From assembly GCA_023433945.1 (NCBI GenBank), contig JAEYTP010000122.1, positions 1 to 17,107 of the forward strand: 17,107 bases of DNA, given 5' to 3'. This DNA comes from Bacillota bacterium. Its GTDB lineage: Bacteria; Bacillota; Clostridia; Acetivibrionales; DSM-1351. Under the pieces are notes generated by a model. The model searched no databases. It was given only the letters and a program-made list of their open reading frames with translations, and was not told the DNA's origin. The position numbers were made by a program, and so were the translations under genes. Position 1 is the stretch's first letter. Every line of letters starts with the position of its first letter. Shown piece after piece: positions 6,706 through 13,022 of this stretch.

Positions 6706-8118
6706 ATGGTTAAATTCATAATTGTTAAAACAAAGAAAAAAATACTATTGATATGTGCCGCACTCTTGTTAGTTTCGTTGATATCTACTTTAATTATAGT
6801 CCAAGCAGGTAATAAGCCACAAAAGAAGGGCTCTGTAGTTTCACAGTCTACAATTTCTGCACTTTCTCCAGAGCTGGAAAATCAAAGACTTAAAGATTTG
6901 CTGTCCAATATTATTCCTAATTCAAATAGTATACTTTTTGAAGATAGCATGAGAAATGTTGTCGTTCCCAATACTGATAATGATAATTCTGCTTCAGCAG
7001 TGGATGTACTCAAAAGCGGGAAGCAGCTCAACTTCAATATTATCTATTCTAATGAAGATTATTTGCGCCCTATCTATGATGTTTCATGGAAGGATGCTTA
7101 CTTCAGGGGCTGGCTATATCTGCCTAAAAAGATTATCTCATCAAGACATACCCTATTTACATATGTTGGCGGAGCAAGTAATATCTTTGATATAGAGGGG
7201 GAGCTGGGCTTTGAGCCAAACATATCTATTGATAATATCAACAAAATAAACTTTTTGGTCTACAATTTTGATGTAAATAAAATTACTCTACTTAATCAAC
7301 AACTTGTGTTATCGGGAATAACCAGAAAAAGAGGAGTTGAGATAATATCCATAAACATTGATGATATCACATCTGCAACTGAAAATTCAAAGCTGCTTGT
7401 GCAACTTTGTACTCCTAAAGGATATGAAATAGACTATCAAAATGTAAAATATTCACAACTTGTTCATCAACCAGAGAATGAAGGGTCAATAAAGGATTCT
7501 TCCGCAGACGTTGTTTCTACACAAGAATCAAAACCTATAGACATAGAAAAGGAAAATCAACTGCTTAGCCAAGAGCTTACTCACTATATATCAAGTTCTT
7601 TAAAAACTCTTTACTTTCAATTCAATGGAAGTTATCAGACCTCTAACATATTAAATTCAACTATCGATTTAGAGGAAGCACTGAAAAACACAATACCTAT
7701 AGACTATGATATTATATATAACAATAAAACTTACAAGACACCGATATTTCATCCACTTTGGCGCGAGAACTATGACAAGGATTGGTGCTATATACCTAGA
7801 AAAATGTACATTAATATGAAAAGGGTTTTCGTTCTGCCCGAAGACGCGGATGTTGCTTATGATTTGTGTGGAGAATTGGGGTTTTTCCAAAGCTACCCTA
7901 AGATAGAAAAAGCCAAGATAGCAATACTGGTAAACAACTTCATTGTTAACAAGGTAGATACCTATGAAGATAATGTTCTTTTACAAGGCATCCCATCTCG
8001 GACAGGTATGCAGGTAGTAGTAATTCCAAAGTCGAAGCTTTTAAGTAAAACCGAATATACTGTTAGACTAGTCACTGATGATGAGAATGAGATAGACATT
8101 GACGTAATCAAAAATTAA
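6706..8118 (+). CDS. Membrane-anchored protein with two copies of an unrecognised domain
   Basis: A 470-residue protein with a single N-terminal hydrophobic anchor (about 12-33) after a Lys-rich start; the rest should be outside the membrane. It contains two related halves, about 58-246 and 283-470, joined by a Ser/Glu-rich linker. Aligned landmarks: Trp128-x3-Tyr132-x3-Trp136-x-Tyr138-Leu-Pro140-Lys with Trp352-x3-Tyr356-x3-Trp360-x-Tyr362-Ile-Pro364-Arg; DIEGELGF (162-169) with DLCGELGF (386-393); and a following segment ending SGITRKRGVEIISI with QGIPSRTGMQVVVI. Both halves begin with a Glu-Asn-Gln-x-Leu helix. The ATG has AAGGGA 8 nt upstream. No catalytic motif stands out; a binding or structural role outside the cell is a guess. 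It appears to be a single-gene transcript, with a hairpin about 120 nt downstream. Confidence 0.85.
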   Translation: MVKFIIVKTKKKILLICAALLLVSLISTLIIVQAGNKPQKKGSVVSQSTISALSPELENQRLKDLLSNIIPNSNSILFEDSMRNVVVPNTDNDNSASAVDVLKSGKQLNFNIIYSNEDYLRPIYDVSWKDAYFRGWLYLPKKIISSRHTLFTYVGGASNIFDIEGELGFEPNISIDNINKINFLVYNFDVNKITLLNQQLVLSGITRKRGVEIISINIDDITSATENSKLLVQLCTPKGYEIDYQNVKYSQLVHQPENEGSIKDSSADVVSTQESKPIDIEKENQLLSQELTHYISSSLKTLYFQFNGSYQTSNILNSTIDLEEALKNTIPIDYDIIYNNKTYKTPIFHPLWRENYDKDWCYIPRKMYINMKRVFVLPEDADVAYDLCGELGFFQSYPKIEKAKIAILVNNFIVNKVDTYEDNVLLQGIPSRTGMQVVVIPKSKLLSKTEYTVRLVTDDENEIDIDVIKN

Positions 8119-8137
8119 TTATAATTAAGGCAAAAAT

Positions 8138-8174
8138 TAAACCCTACAATAAACCCCTAAAATAAAACCTAAAA
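8138..8174. repeat. Three imperfect tandem A/C-rich repeats
   Basis: Units of 12, 13 and 12 bp: TAAACCCTACAA, TAAACCCCTAAAA and TAAAACCTAAAA. They lie in the untranslated stretch after the duplicated-domain gene. No coding or structural role is evident; replication slippage in non-coding DNA is the simplest explanation. Confidence 0.5.
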
Positions 8175-8237
8175 TAAGCTAAGTATTTAAATATAAGGCT
8201 ATGTTTTAAATTATTGTTGATATTTAAGTAGTTTAAT

Positions 8238-8263
8238 AGGACTCCAAACGAGGAGTCCTTTAC
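8238..8263 (+). terminator. Probable terminator of the duplicated-domain gene
   Basis: AGGACTCC (8238-8245) pairs exactly with GGAGTCCT (8252-8259) around a 6-nt loop, followed on the plus strand by TTACTT. The stem is GC-richer than the surroundings, but the U-tract is short. It lies between convergent genes (the 470-residue protein gene and the small minus-strand gene ending at 8313), so it may serve both directions. Confidence 0.5.
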
Positions 8264-8312
8264 TTCGTCTAATAAGAAGGCTGTTCATCATACCTAATCC
8301 ATAAATTGGAAT

Positions 8313-8486
8313 TTATTCTTTGACAAGGAAGCCCCAAATAGTAAGAACAAAACCAACAATAGGAAAAGTAATCCCAAACAATTCAAGTAACCAATTGTTA
8401 AATGTTGGTGTACCTTGTAAACCCGATAATAGAATAGCACAAATCCCACATAAAATGACTGCTATACCTAATAACATCTTTTTCAT
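8313..8486 (-). CDS. 57-residue two-helix membrane protein
   Basis: A short open frame starting MKKMLLGIAVILCGICAILL, then a small polar turn (about 22-31), a second hydrophobic segment (about 33-54) and the tail LVKE. Two transmembrane helices in a hairpin fill nearly the whole protein. The ATG at 8486 has AGAGGG about 10 nt upstream, and the composition (hydrophobic helices, Lys at both ends) is typical of a genuine small membrane protein. A frame on the opposite strand over the same bases has a strongly basic, Asn/Pro-rich composition and is a shadow. The gene stands alone between two hairpins. I do not recognise a family and assign no function. Confidence 0.7.
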   Translation of the reverse strand: MKKMLLGIAVILCGICAILLSGLQGTPTFNNWLLELFGITFPIVGFVLTIWGFLVKE

Positions 8487-8529
8487 ATCCATTCATCCCT
8501 CTAAGTTTTAATTTGAACATCTAAAATAT

Positions 8530-8587
8530 AAATATAAAAATGCAGCTGGTATAAGTGTTTGTGCAGTGTTGCCACTCATACCAGCTC
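8530..8587 (-). terminator. Rho-independent terminator of the SPFH/RHH operon
   Basis: Arms at 8573-8586 and 8544-8557 make a 14-bp stem on the minus-strand RNA (AGCUGGUAUGAGUG with its partner, one G-U pair) around a 15-nt loop. GCATTTTTATATTT follows on the minus strand. It lies about 67 nt after the stop of the ribbon-helix-helix gene. Confidence 0.75.
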
Positions 8588-8653
8588 CTTCATCCTAAGC
8601 ATTATATCGAACCATAATGTTAAGCGTTCTTTTAAACATCATCCTTAGCATAC

Positions 8654-8965
8654 TCAAGAATCATTCGGAACACTCTTATCAATATCATAAGGAGCATTCT
8701 CGACAATTTCATCAGGAGCATTCTCGACAATTTCATCAGGAGCATTCTCTATAACATCATTCTGTGAACTCTCCTGATTACCGGTTTCATAACCGTCTGC
8801 TATTAAAGTTGCATCTTTATATGACCTTTTACGCCTCCTTAAAGCATCACTTATCAAATACTCGATCTGACCATTTACAGACCTGAATTCCTCTTCTGCC
8901 CATTGGGAAATCTCCTCCCACATTTTCGGGCTAAGTCTCAATAGAATTGATTTCTTTTCTGCCAT
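8654..8965 (-). CDS. Arc-type ribbon-helix-helix DNA-binding protein with repeat tail
   Basis: A 103-residue protein. Residues 4-44 fit an Arc/MetJ ribbon-helix-helix fold: a beta strand with alternating residues (KKSILLRLS), helix A (13-26) and helix B beginning SVNGQIEYLI (29-38). The segment FRSVNGQIEYLI is typical of Arc-domain proteins. Such proteins bind operator DNA as dimers or tetramers through the paired strands. A Lys/Arg-rich stretch (43-50) is followed by an acidic tail with 8-residue repeats: ENAPDEIV twice, ENAPYDID, then a decayed KSVPNDS. The tail is probably disordered. The ATG has GGAG 6-7 nt upstream and lies 18 nt after the stop of the SPFH gene, so the two form an operon. 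It is a good candidate for the repressor of this operon, but that is inferred. Confidence 0.85.
   Translation of the reverse strand: MAEKKSILLRLSPKMWEEISQWAEEEFRSVNGQIEYLISDALRRRKRSYKDATLIADGYETGNQESSQNDVIENAPDEIVENAPDEIVENAPYDIDKSVPNDS
8667..8750. repeat. 24-bp tandem repeats within the RHH gene
   Basis: Two exact adjacent copies of a 24-bp unit at 8691-8714 and 8715-8738 (starting GGAGCATTCTCGAC), a degenerate 24-bp copy at 8667-8690, and the beginning of another at 8739-8750. The unit is a multiple of three and encodes the 8-residue tail repeats. The identical central copies point to recent duplication by slippage. Confidence 0.85.
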
Positions 8966-8983
8966 AAGTCTCCAACACCTTTT

Positions 8984-9853
8984 TTAATTATGAAGTGTTC
9001 CTGTGTTAATAACTGGCTGAGTGCTTCTTTCGCCACACAGTACTACCAGCAGGTTGCTAACCATAGCTGCCTTTCTTTCCTCGTCTAGCTCTACAATCTC
9101 ATCCTCACTAAGCTTTTTCAAAGCCATCTGAACCATACCAACAGCACCTTCAACTATCTTTTGCCTAGCTGAGATAATTGCTGCAGCCTGTTGTCTTTGA
9201 AGCATAGCTGCTGCAATTTCTGGTGCATATGCCAAGTGAGATAATCTAGCTTCCTCTACTATAACGCCAGCCTTACCAAGTCTCTGCTGTAATTCGTTTT
9301 TGAGAGCCTCAGCCACCTCATCACTACTCCCTCTAAGTGATATAGTATGATTATCTTCTGTATTATCATATGGATACATACCTGCAAGATGTCTAAGAGC
9401 AGATTCGCTCTGTACTTTTACATAATCCGAATAATTTTCAACATCAAAAATAGCTTCCGCTGTGTTTTCAACTCTCCACACTATTACTGCTGCTATCTCA
9501 ATAGGATTACCCATTTCGTCATTAACCTTAAGCTTTTCTCCATTTAAATTTCTGGATCTTAAGGATATCTTTTTCTTTGTGTAGAAAGGATTTGCCCAAT
9601 GCCAGCCATCTTTTTTAACTGTCCCAACATACTTTCCGAAAAGAATCAAAACATATGACTCATTTGGCTGAATTGTGAAAAAGCCTGGTAAAAGAAAAAT
9701 GAACACAACGCATAAAACGCTAGCTATGATAATCATAAGAACACTTTGGCTATTGCCTCCTATTATAAACAATGCTATAGAAGCTACTAATGTCAATAAC
9801 ACAACGATTAGCATTACCGCTCCACTACCAACCTTTTTTGTAATTTCATTCAT
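8984..9853 (-). CDS. SPFH/band-7 domain membrane protein
   Basis: A 289-residue member of the SPFH (stomatin/prohibitin/flotillin/HflK) superfamily, which scaffolds membrane microdomains. Two N-terminal transmembrane helices (about 11-32 and 37-59) are followed by the band-7 domain (about 60-215) with QPNESYVLILFGKYVGTV and GWHWANPF. A helical Ala/Gln-rich segment comes next (about 215-245, QRQQAAAIISARQKIVEGAV), then a short variable tail. The frame opens at 9868, but that ATG overlaps the ribosome binding site GGAGGG, which stands 7 nt before the ATG at 9853; the shorter start is chosen. It is followed after 18 nt by an RHH DNA-binding gene, a pairing I recall from other Firmicutes. Its partner or cargo is unknown. 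The promoter lies under a large palindrome. Confidence 0.92.
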   Translation of the reverse strand: MNEITKKVGSGAVMLIVVLLTLVASIALFIIGGNSQSVLMIIIASVLCVVFIFLLPGFFTIQPNESYVLILFGKYVGTVKKDGWHWANPFYTKKKISLRSRNLNGEKLKVNDEMGNPIEIAAVIVWRVENTAEAIFDVENYSDYVKVQSESALRHLAGMYPYDNTEDNHTISLRGSSDEVAEALKNELQQRLGKAGVIVEEARLSHLAYAPEIAAAMLQRQQAAAIISARQKIVEGAVGMVQMALKKLSEDEIVELDEERKAAMVSNLLVVLCGERSTQPVINTGTLHN

Positions 9854-9869
9854 AGGTATTCCCTCCATT

Positions 9870-9910
9870 TAATATTAATATGATATCTAAATGATATCAT
9901 ATTAATATTA
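9870..9910. promoter_or_regulatory. Perfect 18-bp-arm palindrome, candidate operator
   Basis: Arms at 9870-9887 and 9893-9910 are exact reverse complements around TAAAT. Within it, ATGATATC occurs at 9880-9887 and again at 9891-9898, an 11-bp period, or one helical turn. It overlaps the -10 region of the SPFH promoter and ends about 16 nt before the SPFH start codon. The AT-only composition apart from GATATC, and the absence of a U-tract, argue against a terminator. An operator bound by the RHH protein of the same operon is the most natural reading. Confidence 0.65.
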
Positions 9911-9933
9911 GTTAATCAATACTTATTTGTAAA
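9891..9933 (-). promoter_or_regulatory. Promoter region of the SPFH/RHH operon (two overlapping candidates)
   Basis: On the minus strand, candidate A is TTTACA (plus 9928-9933) with TAATAT (plus 9905-9910), spacing 17. Candidate B is TTGATT (plus 9914-9919) with TATCAT (plus 9891-9896), spacing 17. Both put the -10 box inside the palindrome, so a protein bound there would block transcription in either case. Confidence 0.5.
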
Positions 9934-9984
9934 ATTATCCATAATTTTATTTATTGCATTGATAAACAGCTTTAAATATAGTTT

Positions 9985-10014
9985 TTGACTACTTAGACAA
10001 TAGCCTTGTATAAT
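9985..10014 (+). promoter_or_regulatory. Sigma-A promoter for the nucleosidase gene
   Basis: TTGACT (9985-9990) and a perfect TATAAT (10009-10014) are separated by 18 nt. The start codon at 10186 is about 165 nt further on, giving an unusually long AT-rich leader. The leader holds no GC-rich stem that I can recognise as a SAM or SAH riboswitch. A second TATAAT at 10136-10141 lies closer to the gene but lacks a convincing -35. The rest of the 9911-10185 interval is plain AT-rich DNA. Confidence 0.6.
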
Positions 10015-10185
10015 AATATTTATTGAATTAAACTTTATATAATAAGCATTAATATTAGAACTAAAATAAGTCTAAGATAGTTGATAAGATTAAATGAGTC
10101 AAAAATAGTTTATAAGTTATTGAGTATAAATATAGTATAATTGAAGTCAAAATGAGTTTATTGAATTTCAAAAGGAGATTTCAAA

Positions 10186-10944
10186 ATGAAGATAGGGCTG
10201 ATAGGAGCCATGTTTGAAGAAATAGAGCTGTTAAAGAGTTATATGGATATTCGTGAAACTAAAACCATTGCTATGCGTGAGTATTATGTGGGCAATATTT
10301 TTGGCAAAGAGGTGGTATTGGTTTTTTCAAAATACGGAAAAGTAGCAGTCGCCTCCGCAGTAACTACACTAATTCAGGTTTTCTCCGTTGATTTTGTTGT
10401 GTTTACTGGTGTTGCAGGAGCTGCGGACAGTACTCTAAATATTGGCGATATCGTTATCGGTGACAAATTAATTCAGCATGATATGGATGTTAGTCCGCTG
10501 GCGGTATTTAGTAAGTACGAAATACCTTTACTAGGCCTCACCTACTTTGCATCTGAAAACTCCATAATAGAGAATGCAAAAAGCTCTGCACTTTATTATA
10601 TAGAAAACGTTATGCACACAGAGATTGCAACCCAATACCTGGACGAGTTCATGATTACCCGTCCAAATGTAGTAGTAGGAACTATAGCAAGTGGCGATCA
10701 ATTCGTGGCAGACAGCAATAAGGTGCAAGCCCTGTGTAAAGATATTGATAACCTAAAATGCATTGAAATGGAAGGTGCAGCCTTAGCTCATGTATGCTAT
10801 GAGAACAATATTCCTTTTATAGTTTTTCGCGTTATTTCAGATAAGGCTGATGAGCACGCAGATATTAATTTCCCTAAGTTTGTAGAGAAGGCGGCGCGTT
10901 ATTTTACAAAAGGAGTGCTCGAGCAGTTTATAAAGCTGTTATAA
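10186..10944 (+). CDS. mtnN: 5'-methylthioadenosine/S-adenosylhomocysteine nucleosidase
   Basis: A 252-residue PNP/UDP-phosphorylase-family enzyme that hydrolyses MTA and SAH to adenine plus the thioribose compound. It recycles methionine and removes the methylation by-product SAH. Visible features by comparison with E. coli MtnN: IGAMFEEIELL with Glu12, TGVAGAADSTLNIGDIVIGD (74-93), SGDQFV (169-174), EMEGAALAHV with Glu196 contacting the ribose, and VISDKAD with Asp219 as catalytic acid. The protein is about 20 residues longer than the E. coli enzyme. The extra part lies around 105-160 and includes YEIPLLG, which I recall from a common long subgroup, so it is not a defect. The AAAGGAG site is 8 nt before the ATG. 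The gene is monocistronic. Broader nucleoside hydrolase activity is possible. Confidence 0.9.
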   Translation: MKIGLIGAMFEEIELLKSYMDIRETKTIAMREYYVGNIFGKEVVLVFSKYGKVAVASAVTTLIQVFSVDFVVFTGVAGAADSTLNIGDIVIGDKLIQHDMDVSPLAVFSKYEIPLLGLTYFASENSIIENAKSSALYYIENVMHTEIATQYLDEFMITRPNVVVGTIASGDQFVADSNKVQALCKDIDNLKCIEMEGAALAHVCYENNIPFIVFRVISDKADEHADINFPKFVEKAARYFTKGVLEQFIKLL

Positions 10945-11056
10945 CTTATTACATGAGATGACTAGTGAGAAAACAACTGTAAACATGGTTATAAAAATGT
11001 ATGTAAAAGGTGTTAATAAAGGTTGTAAGGTTGAAAAGGCTGTAAATTGAATACAG
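10945..11056. other. Non-coding stretch after mtnN
   Basis: AT-rich, with no open frame of credible composition. It contains a short run of imperfect AAGGTTG-like repeats (about 11004-11042, for example AAAGGTTGTAAGGTTGAAAA) and no hairpin with a U-tract. The larger inverted repeat that follows is listed separately. Confidence 0.4.
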
Positions 11057-11156
11057 TAAAGCCGACAAATTAAGCTTTATGAACCTACTTACATCGTTAG
11101 ATTTTTTAGCTCTAATTTTGTGGTGTGTTCATTATTTGGTAATTTATCGGCTTTAT
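11056..11156. repeat. Long-range inverted repeat between convergent genes (terminator or MITE-like)
   Basis: The outer arms, TAAAGCCGACAAATTA at 11057-11072 and its partner at 11140-11155, match at 15 of 16 positions. The remaining pair is C against A as drawn on the plus strand and is a G-U pair on the other strand. Inside lie ATGAAC/GTTCAT (11079-11084 with 11128-11133) and TTAGA/TCTAA, so the whole 100 bp can fold into nested stems. A U-rich tract follows on the plus strand (TTTATAGTTTTTGTTATTT). It lies between the ends of mtnN and the minus-strand ABC cluster. A bidirectional terminator is the simple reading; the TA at both outer ends would also fit a small non-autonomous element. Confidence 0.55.
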
Positions 11157-11164
11157 AGTTTTTG

Positions 11165-11803
11165 TTATTTAATTCTTCCCCTGAATACCCTAATATTTCT
11201 AAGCAAAATGCCCAATACAATCATGAGAAGTCCTGCTATAAGCAAGTATTTCTTCTCCTCCATACTACCTCTCATCATGGAAAACAAGTAGAATTTACCC
11301 AGATATGTCTTACCAGAGCCATAGCACAAGATATAGTACAGTATTGGCACCATATATGCAACCGAAAGATAGTCAAATATGCTATATACTAGAATACCTA
11401 TTCCCCCGAGAAAAATGCAGCCTGCCATTGTTCCATAAAAATAAGTAGGGAAAGTGAAATTACATTGCTGCAATTTTAAATAAACTAAAAATGCACCTAT
11501 AAACAGCGCCAAAATGAGTAGTCCCTCTATAATACGTATTACATGAACTGAAATCATGGATTGCTTTTTTGATTCTATTAAGTCCCTAATACTTTTATCC
11601 TCATCCGGAATAAATAGAGGGACACACAGAATAATACCCAGTAATACCATATAAAGCTCTAATACTTGCGCAGTCTGCATCAGATTTAGGTTTTTCACAC
11701 CCATAAAGAATGGTGCTGCTAGACATATAAAAAGAGCTATCAACACATGAGGCAGTAAATTAAACTTCCAATTTACCTTTACGATTTGAAAGTATCTTTC
11801 CAT
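11165..11803 (-). CDS. Six-helix membrane protein, probable ABC transporter subunit
   Basis: A 212-residue polytopic protein with about six hydrophobic helices (18-35, 47-65, 89-109, 122-141, 146-162, 185-202). A Lys/Asp-rich cytoplasmic loop lies near 66-85 (PDEDKSIRDLIESKKQ). It has no motif I can name. It resembles ABC-2-type permease partners, and its place as the last gene of an ATPase-permease cluster supports that role. It starts inside the end of the preceding permease gene (44-nt overlap). The codon directly before the ATG is an in-frame TAA, so no upstream start is possible. AAGGGGG stands about 12 nt before it, a long spacing, which suggests translational coupling. Confidence 0.7.
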   Translation of the reverse strand: MERYFQIVKVNWKFNLLPHVLIALFICLAAPFFMGVKNLNLMQTAQVLELYMVLLGIILCVPLFIPDEDKSIRDLIESKKQSMISVHVIRIIEGLLILALFIGAFLVYLKLQQCNFTFPTYFYGTMAGCIFLGGIGILVYSIFDYLSVAYMVPILYYILCYGSGKTYLGKFYLFSMMRGSMEEKKYLLIAGLLMIVLGILLRNIRVFRGRIK

Positions 11804-13022
11804 TTATATTCAGTGCCCCCTTTCGCTTCAACTGATATATTCCAATAGTAGCAAGCAACAATATGATGCCTATAAGACTATATAATAGTCGATTTATTAC
11901 TAATTGATTAAAAACCTCATTATATTTTTCATATGCACCCACAGTATTAAATCTCGGTATCAAGTTCCACCCAACATTACCTACTAAGTTACCCATGCTC
12001 AAGAAAATACTAACCAACCACCACACCCCTTGGATTAGAATGCCTATTGGACCGTCTGTCAGTTCAGTGAAGAAAAACCCTACAGAGACTGACACTAGTA
12101 TGGTTGGAAGGAGCCATGCAAATATAACCTTTACAAATGCAAAATAATCTACTTGAACGCCATTGTTGCTAGCGCAATATAAGGATTGCAAGGTAGGCGT
12201 AATGCTTAAAAGCAATACCGGAATCAATATCATAGCTACAGTTGCTGCATAGCGCGGTACTATAATACTTAATGAAGATGCCTTTTTTGAGAAGATAACA
12301 TCCGAAGCCTTAGCTCTTTTATCTCTAAGTCCTCTAGTTACTGCTAGAAATACAGGTAATATCCCCAGCACAATTCCCATATAATCACTGAACAATCTTG
12401 AATATGCCCTTGAAACATTATCCTTATAAACAATATCCTCGTACTCCTTTAGAGCATCCTCATAGGTCATGGGAACCTTAGCATTACTACTTACGTCCTC
12501 AGGCTTATACTTACTTCCCCCACCAAGTAAATCATTAATCTGCCCCATATAATCAAAGAATTGTTGATAGCTAACGGTATTCTTTATTTGGAATTTGTCT
12601 TTGGGGAGCCTCGAACTATTAACATATCCACCATCAGATTTACTCTTAACATCATCCCAGTACTCTTTGATTTTTATATTAAGTTGTTGCCCTTCTAGCC
12701 CAGTAATTTCTTTTAAAATCTCGCCAACCTGCTTTTGCTGCTGTTCATTCAATATTACTTTTTTATAAAAACCAATGGGATATGTAACATACTCTCCTTC
12801 GTCATATTCTAGTACTAACTGGGTAATAGTAGAGTTCATAATCACCTTTTCATCACTACTATTTTTTACCCCATAACTCTCTTGTCCTGGTATGGGCTTA
12901 GTTACTCCTTCAAATTCGCCCATCTGTGTTACAAAAAATGCTACCATACAAGCTAAAAATATATAAAATGTAACACTCTTTAATATTTCTTTGCATTCTT
13001 TTAAAAATAACGTTCCAAACAC
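11760..13022 (-). CDS. ABC-2-type permease with large extracytoplasmic domain
   Basis: A 420-residue membrane protein. Helix 1 is at about 16-34, followed by a hydrophilic segment of about 175 residues (36-212) that should lie outside the cell. Further helices are at about 213-232, 258-278, 296-317, 324-345 and 378-397. The N-terminal LFLKECKEILKSVTFYI is typical of ABC-2 permeases. The start is GTG, overlapping the TAG stop of the ATPase gene by one base (TAGTG), with AGGTG 7 nt upstream. Together with the ATPase and the small membrane protein it would form an exporter. The substrate is unknown; a peptide antibiotic or a signal molecule is a common guess for such clusters beside a two-component system. 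Confidence 0.85.
   Translation of the reverse strand: MFGTLFLKECKEILKSVTFYIFLACMVAFFVTQMGEFEGVTKPIPGQESYGVKNSSDEKVIMNSTITQLVLEYDEGEYVTYPIGFYKKVILNEQQQKQVGEILKEITGLEGQQLNIKIKEYWDDVKSKSDGGYVNSSRLPKDKFQIKNTVSYQQFFDYMGQINDLLGGGSKYKPEDVSSNAKVPMTYEDALKEYEDIVYKDNVSRAYSRLFSDYMGIVLGILPVFLAVTRGLRDKRAKASDVIFSKKASSLSIIVPRYAATVAMILIPVLLLSITPTLQSLYCASNNGVQVDYFAFVKVIFAWLLPTILVSVSVGFFFTELTDGPIGILIQGVWWLVSIFLSMGNLVGNVGWNLIPRFNTVGAYEKYNEVFNQLVINRLLYSLIGIILLLATIGIYQLKRKGALNINGKILSNRKGKLEV

Noticed and set aside
8320..8511. 63-codon plus-strand frame over the small membrane protein
   Set aside because: Its product is basic and Asn/Pro-rich with no hydrophobic pattern, while the opposite strand gives a coherent two-helix membrane protein with a good ribosome binding site.
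8667..8750. CRISPR-like repeat array
   Set aside because: Units are adjacent without spacers, are a multiple of three and encode a protein tail.
10015..10185. SAM or SAH riboswitch in the mtnN leader
   Set aside because: The leader is almost purely AT with no GC-rich helices or conserved core that I can recognise, so no riboswitch is called.
11043..11152. Sequences resembling sigma-D (flagellar) promoters, GCCGATAA on the minus strand and GCCGACAA on the plus strand with TAAA upstream
   Set aside because: They are the two arms of one inverted repeat, the spacings (16 and 14) are each off the usual 15, and they point into each other with no gene to read. Coincidence is more likely.
11079..11392. 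Two overlapping plus-strand frames of 70-76 codons at the end of the ABC cluster
   Set aside because: They overlap the inverted repeat and the antisense of a membrane protein gene, lack ribosome binding sites and have no recognisable composition.
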